The translations under genes and the position numbers were made by a program. The notes below the pieces were generated by a model that worked only from the letters and a program-made list of their open reading frames with translations, was not told where the DNA came from and did not search any database. 64,000 nucleotides of DNA, taken from NCBI RefSeq assembly GCF_005116675.2, contig NZ_CP050699.1, positions 2,255,001-2,319,000 of the forward strand. The letters are read 5' to 3'. Position 1 is the stretch's first letter. Each line of letters starts with the position of its first letter. Of the stretch, positions 63,243 through 64,000 are shown piece after piece. The DNA is from Desulfosediminicola ganghwensis. Lineage in GTDB: Bacteria; Desulfobacterota; Desulfobulbia; Desulfobulbales; Desulfocapsaceae.

Positions 63243-63950
63243 ATGACAGAGCAGAAAACAGCACTTATAACTGGCGGGAATAAAGGTATTGGTCTGGTAC
63301 TTACAGAAAAATTCATCGAGGCGGGATATACCGTTATCGTTGTCGCCAGAAATTTCGAAGACTTCGAATTCGCCGACCATCCCCAGGTGACAGTTGTACC
63401 TTTCGATTTAAGTAACATAGCCGGTATTCCGGAGTTGATCGCCGGTCTCCCAGCGGTGGATATTCTGATCAACAATGCCGGAGTACTCTTTTCCCTGCCG
63501 TATGATAACTATCCGCAGGAGAAGATGGAGCAGATGATTAAAATTAACCTCGAGGCTCCAGTGGCTCTGATCCGTGAAGTTTCAAAATCCATGGTAGAGA
63601 AAGGATACGGGAGAATTGTCAATAACTCCTCCATCGCCGGCCACATCGGTCACCCGGATCTCTGGTATGGTATCACTAAATCTGGCGTAATCAATATGAC
63701 CAAATCATATGCCAAGATTCTTGGTGGCTATGGCATCGTAGTCAATGCTGTTGCTTCGGGTCCGGTAGAGACTGATATGCTGTATACCATTCCTGAAGAT
63801 CGAAGAAACGCCATAAAAGCGAGCGTTTATACAGGTAGATTTGCAAAACCTGAGGAAGTGGCAGCAGCTATGTTCTGGCTGGCAACCGATTGTCCGGAAT
63901 ATATCAGCGGCACCTGTATCGATATAAATAACGGTGCATTTCCAAGATAA
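63243..63950 (+). CDS. SDR-family dehydrogenase/reductase
   Basis: A 235-residue short-chain dehydrogenase. The ATG at 63243 (MTEQKTALITGG) matches the normal N-terminus; the frame upstream is not conserved-looking. Cofactor motif TGGNKGIGL (about 10-18), VDILINNAGV, NNSSIAG catalytic serine, YGITKSG catalytic Tyr/Lys and a C-terminal GTCIDINNGAF. The residues after the second strand (VARNFEDF) leave NAD or NADP open. It is divergent from the pot operon; the substrate is unknown, but 3-oxoacyl-type or polyol substrates are typical. Confidence 0.85.
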   Translation: MTEQKTALITGGNKGIGLVLTEKFIEAGYTVIVVARNFEDFEFADHPQVTVVPFDLSNIAGIPELIAGLPAVDILINNAGVLFSLPYDNYPQEKMEQMIKINLEAPVALIREVSKSMVEKGYGRIVNNSSIAGHIGHPDLWYGITKSGVINMTKSYAKILGGYGIVVNAVASGPVETDMLYTIPEDRRNAIKASVYTGRFAKPEEVAAAMFWLATDCPEYISGTCIDINNGAFPR

Positions 63951-64000
63951 CAAGGTATGGTATCTCCCCGGAAAAGTAGCTTTCGCTACGACGGGTGAGC

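Overview
The window looks like a chromosomal segment of a strictly anaerobic sulfate-reducing or related deltaproteobacterium (Desulfobacterota, most like the Desulfobulbales). The grounds are a selenocysteine-rich heterodisulfide-reductase-like HdrA/MvhD/HdrBC block next to metV-metF of the Wood-Ljungdahl pathway, a polyferredoxin-type 4Fe-4S protein, several TRAP dicarboxylate transporters, a fused MFS-PlsC-ACP-AMP ligase protein and a cobalamin-salvage operon. The taxon is inferred from gene content only. No rRNA, tRNA or CRISPR array was seen.

Layout. 0.1-3.2 kb: a 4Fe-4S protein and an exported beta-propeller protein whose blade order appears circularly permuted. 3.4-7.1 kb (minus strand): TRAP transporter dctP-dctQ-dctM followed by an isocitrate lyase/PEP mutase family lyase. 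7.6-8.6 kb: D-lactate dehydrogenase-like protein. 8.8-15.3 kb: a sigma-54 activator divergent from an exported lipase that has a sigma-54 type promoter, then a 1304-residue phospholipid-repair fusion protein. 15.9-24.3 kb: hdrA-mvhD-hdrBC-metV-metF. Each of the first three genes is read through one in-frame UGA, each followed 14-16 nt later by a small hairpin of bacterial SECIS type. This should be the methylene-tetrahydrofolate reductase with its electron-bifurcating partner.

24.4-28.9 kb: cold-shock genes, a DUF3553-like protein, a 50-residue basic protein, a RhlE-type helicase and a decayed second copy of the metF 3' end. 29-37.4 kb: a GntR regulator, a DegT-type aminotransferase, a SerC-type aminotransferase, a second TRAP transporter with a clear promoter and repeated operator-like motif, and an SDR dehydrogenase. 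The substrate is unknown. 37.4-38.3 kb: a 118-bp MITE-like element and otherwise gene-poor DNA. 38.3-46.2 kb: PHP-family phosphoesterase, ethanolamine ammonia-lyase eutC and eutB (eutB split by a frameshift), a DeoR regulator, and a divergent ABC importer of the 2-aminoethylphosphonate type.

46.7-50.9 kb: a CpxAR-like two-component system divergent from three small exported proteins, one of them Spy/CpxP-like. 51-53.4 kb: an IS91-family element with transposase and tyrosine recombinase, the latter broken or recoded at an A9 run. 53.7 kb: a probably leaderless zinc-ribbon gene. 54.1-57.9 kb: a cobalamin riboswitch with intrinsic terminator upstream of an alpha-ribazole kinase-like gene and a complete ECF transporter, which fits salvage of a B12 precursor. 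58.4 kb: a small His/Tyr-rich exported protein. 58.9-62.8 kb: spermidine/putrescine-type ABC transporter potA-potB-potC with potD. 63.2 kb: an SDR dehydrogenase.

How parts connect: EutBC needs adenosylcobalamin and the Wood-Ljungdahl pathway uses corrinoid proteins, so the B12-controlled salvage operon fits the metabolism encoded here. Three UGA-containing genes imply a selenocysteine machinery (selA, selB, selC, selD) elsewhere in the genome.
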